Under the pieces are notes generated by a model. It did no database searches and was not told where the DNA came from. It saw nothing but the letters and a program-made list of their open reading frames with translations. Below, piece after piece: positions 63,182 through 64,000 of a stretch of DNA of 64,000 nt; position 1 is the first letter of the stretch, and each line of letters starts with the position of its first letter. The translations under genes were made by a program, and so were the position numbers. The DNA comes from Campylobacter concisus (GTDB lineage: Bacteria > Campylobacterota > Campylobacteria > Campylobacterales > Campylobacteraceae), in NCBI RefSeq assembly GCF_003048615.2, contig NZ_CP049263.1:558001-622000 (forward strand). The letters run 5' to 3'.

Positions 63182-64000
63182 TTAAACAAATTGAACTAGA
63201 TTGTTTAGGTAATCTGCATACCATTGCATTAAAATTCTATTTTGATCAATAGTTGCTGTCTGTCTTTCGTAGGCATATTTAACTGCATTGCTTTCTGTGT
63301 GCGCTAGAGCATTTTCTATTGTTTTTTCGCTTATGCCCAATTGTGTCAGATCCGTAAGATGTAAAGAGCAAATTGTTTTAAACGTGGCTCTAAAACCATG
63401 AGCAGAAGCTTTAGAATTATATTTTTCTCTGCCACCTATATTTCTTATGGCATTACTAATGCTATCTCTGTTAATATGACCTGTTTTTGTAAGAGACGGA
63501 AATACAAAATTACTTTCTAATGGTGTATATTGTTTTTGCTCTAGTAAAACTGATAAAGCTTGCTTTGAGAGTGTTATTTGGTGTGCATGCCTCATTTTCA
63601 TTTGGATAGGCGGAATAGTCCAAATTCCTTTTTTAAGATCTATATCTTTCCATTCAGCACTTACGGTGTTAATGGGACGATTAACGCATAAAATTTGGAG
63701 CATTACGGCTCTTTTGACTTGTAGATCTAATTTGCTGTCATTTCGTAAATCAGTCAAAAACTCCTTTAACTCATTTTCATCTGTAATAGCTGGGTATCTT
63801 GTGTCGATGCCATTTCTAAGGCTAAAGCTGTTGGAAGTTGGAAATTCATCGTGTAAAGCCTTGCAAGGGTTATAATCTATATATCTATCTTTAATGGCAT
63901 TTTCATATAGCGAATTTAGCGTATTTATAATTCTGTGTATAGTCTCAAGTCTTGATTTCTTTGGATTATATGGATTAAATAATGGTGTTAATATGGTTTT
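63182..64000 (-). CDS. int: P4-type tyrosine integrase (5' end outside window)
   Basis: The frame is open from the window edge to TAA at 63182, at least 272 residues, and the start lies beyond 64,000. The visible part contains the core-binding end (KSRLETIHRIINTLNSLYEN) and the catalytic domain. That domain shows Arg in CVNRPINTVSAEWKDIDL, Lys-containing MKMRHAHQITLS, HGFRATFKTI (H-x-x-R), ALAHTES and the nucleophile Tyr in YAYERQ. This resembles P4-like integrases that target tRNA 3' ends, matching the att copy at 24641-24659. The iteron-like array lies just downstream. Confidence 0.93.
   Translation of the reverse strand, partial: KTILTPLFNPYNPKKSRLETIHRIINTLNSLYENAIKDRYIDYNPCKALHDEFPTSNSFSLRNGIDTRYPAITDENELKEFLTDLRNDSKLDLQVKRAVMLQILCVNRPINTVSAEWKDIDLKKGIWTIPPIQMKMRHAHQITLSKQALSVLLEQKQYTPLESNFVFPSLTKTGHINRDSISNAIRNIGGREKYNSKASAHGFRATFKTICSLHLTDLTQLGISEKTIENALAHTESNAVKYAYERQTATIDQNRILMQWYADYLNNLVQFV

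Overview
The window reads as a Campylobacter chromosome. The order amidohydrolase/sppA diverging from aroQ-pepP-folK-flhF-flhG-(membrane protein)-fliA-fliM-fliY, with mnmA nearby, is the arrangement known from Campylobacter. Small genes with overlapping ends, AAATTTA-rich spacers and an S6-type autotransporter protease suggest C. concisus or a close relative; the species is inferred from memory, not shown.

Bases 1-24,640 are core chromosome: the end of a universal stress protein, a repeat-rich spacer, a chemoreceptor carrying the full amino-acid-binding motif, sppA and an amidohydrolase, the flagellar regulatory and motor-switch operon, mnmA, tRNA-Asn behind a consensus sigma-70 promoter, and a PepSY/two-component operon. 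A minus-strand trio follows (NifB-like radical SAM enzyme, NapH-like Fe-S membrane protein, Tat-exported binding protein), then a 1213-residue autotransporter protease.

From 24,641 to the right edge lies an integrative conjugative element (ICE), entered through a 19-bp copy of a tRNA 3' end at 24,641-24,659. A tyrosine recombinase runs off the right edge, so the intact tRNA and the other end are expected beyond 64,000. The ICE carries a repressor and an AlpA-like HTH protein, a RepA-like helicase, an RP4-type oriT beside mobC and a MOBP relaxase, an AbiEii-type nucleotidyltransferase with its partner, parA, an EexN-like lipoprotein, a 1922-residue DarB-like methylase-helicase, a primase, a VirB1-like transglycosylase, topoisomerase III, TrbM- and Cag12-like proteins, and a complete VirB/VirD4 type IV secretion operon in the order B2-B3/B4-B5-B6-B7-B8-x-x-B9-B10-B11-D4 along the minus strand.

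The most notable observation is at the head of that operon. The major pilin gene virB2 has an excellent Shine-Dalgarno and ATG at 62,520, ten codons, then 16 GA dinucleotides (62,459-62,490). With 16 units the frame stops at once. With 14 or 17 units it would run into a good signal peptide and the VirB2 pilin. This looks like a slipped-strand on/off switch for conjugation, in the off state here. Other unusual signals are an 11-copy iteron-like array between virB2 and the integrase, a C-terminal module shared by the AbiEii-type protein and an orphan protein of the transfer operon, and a recurring AATATTAAA/TTTAATATT palindrome upstream of several ICE transcription units.
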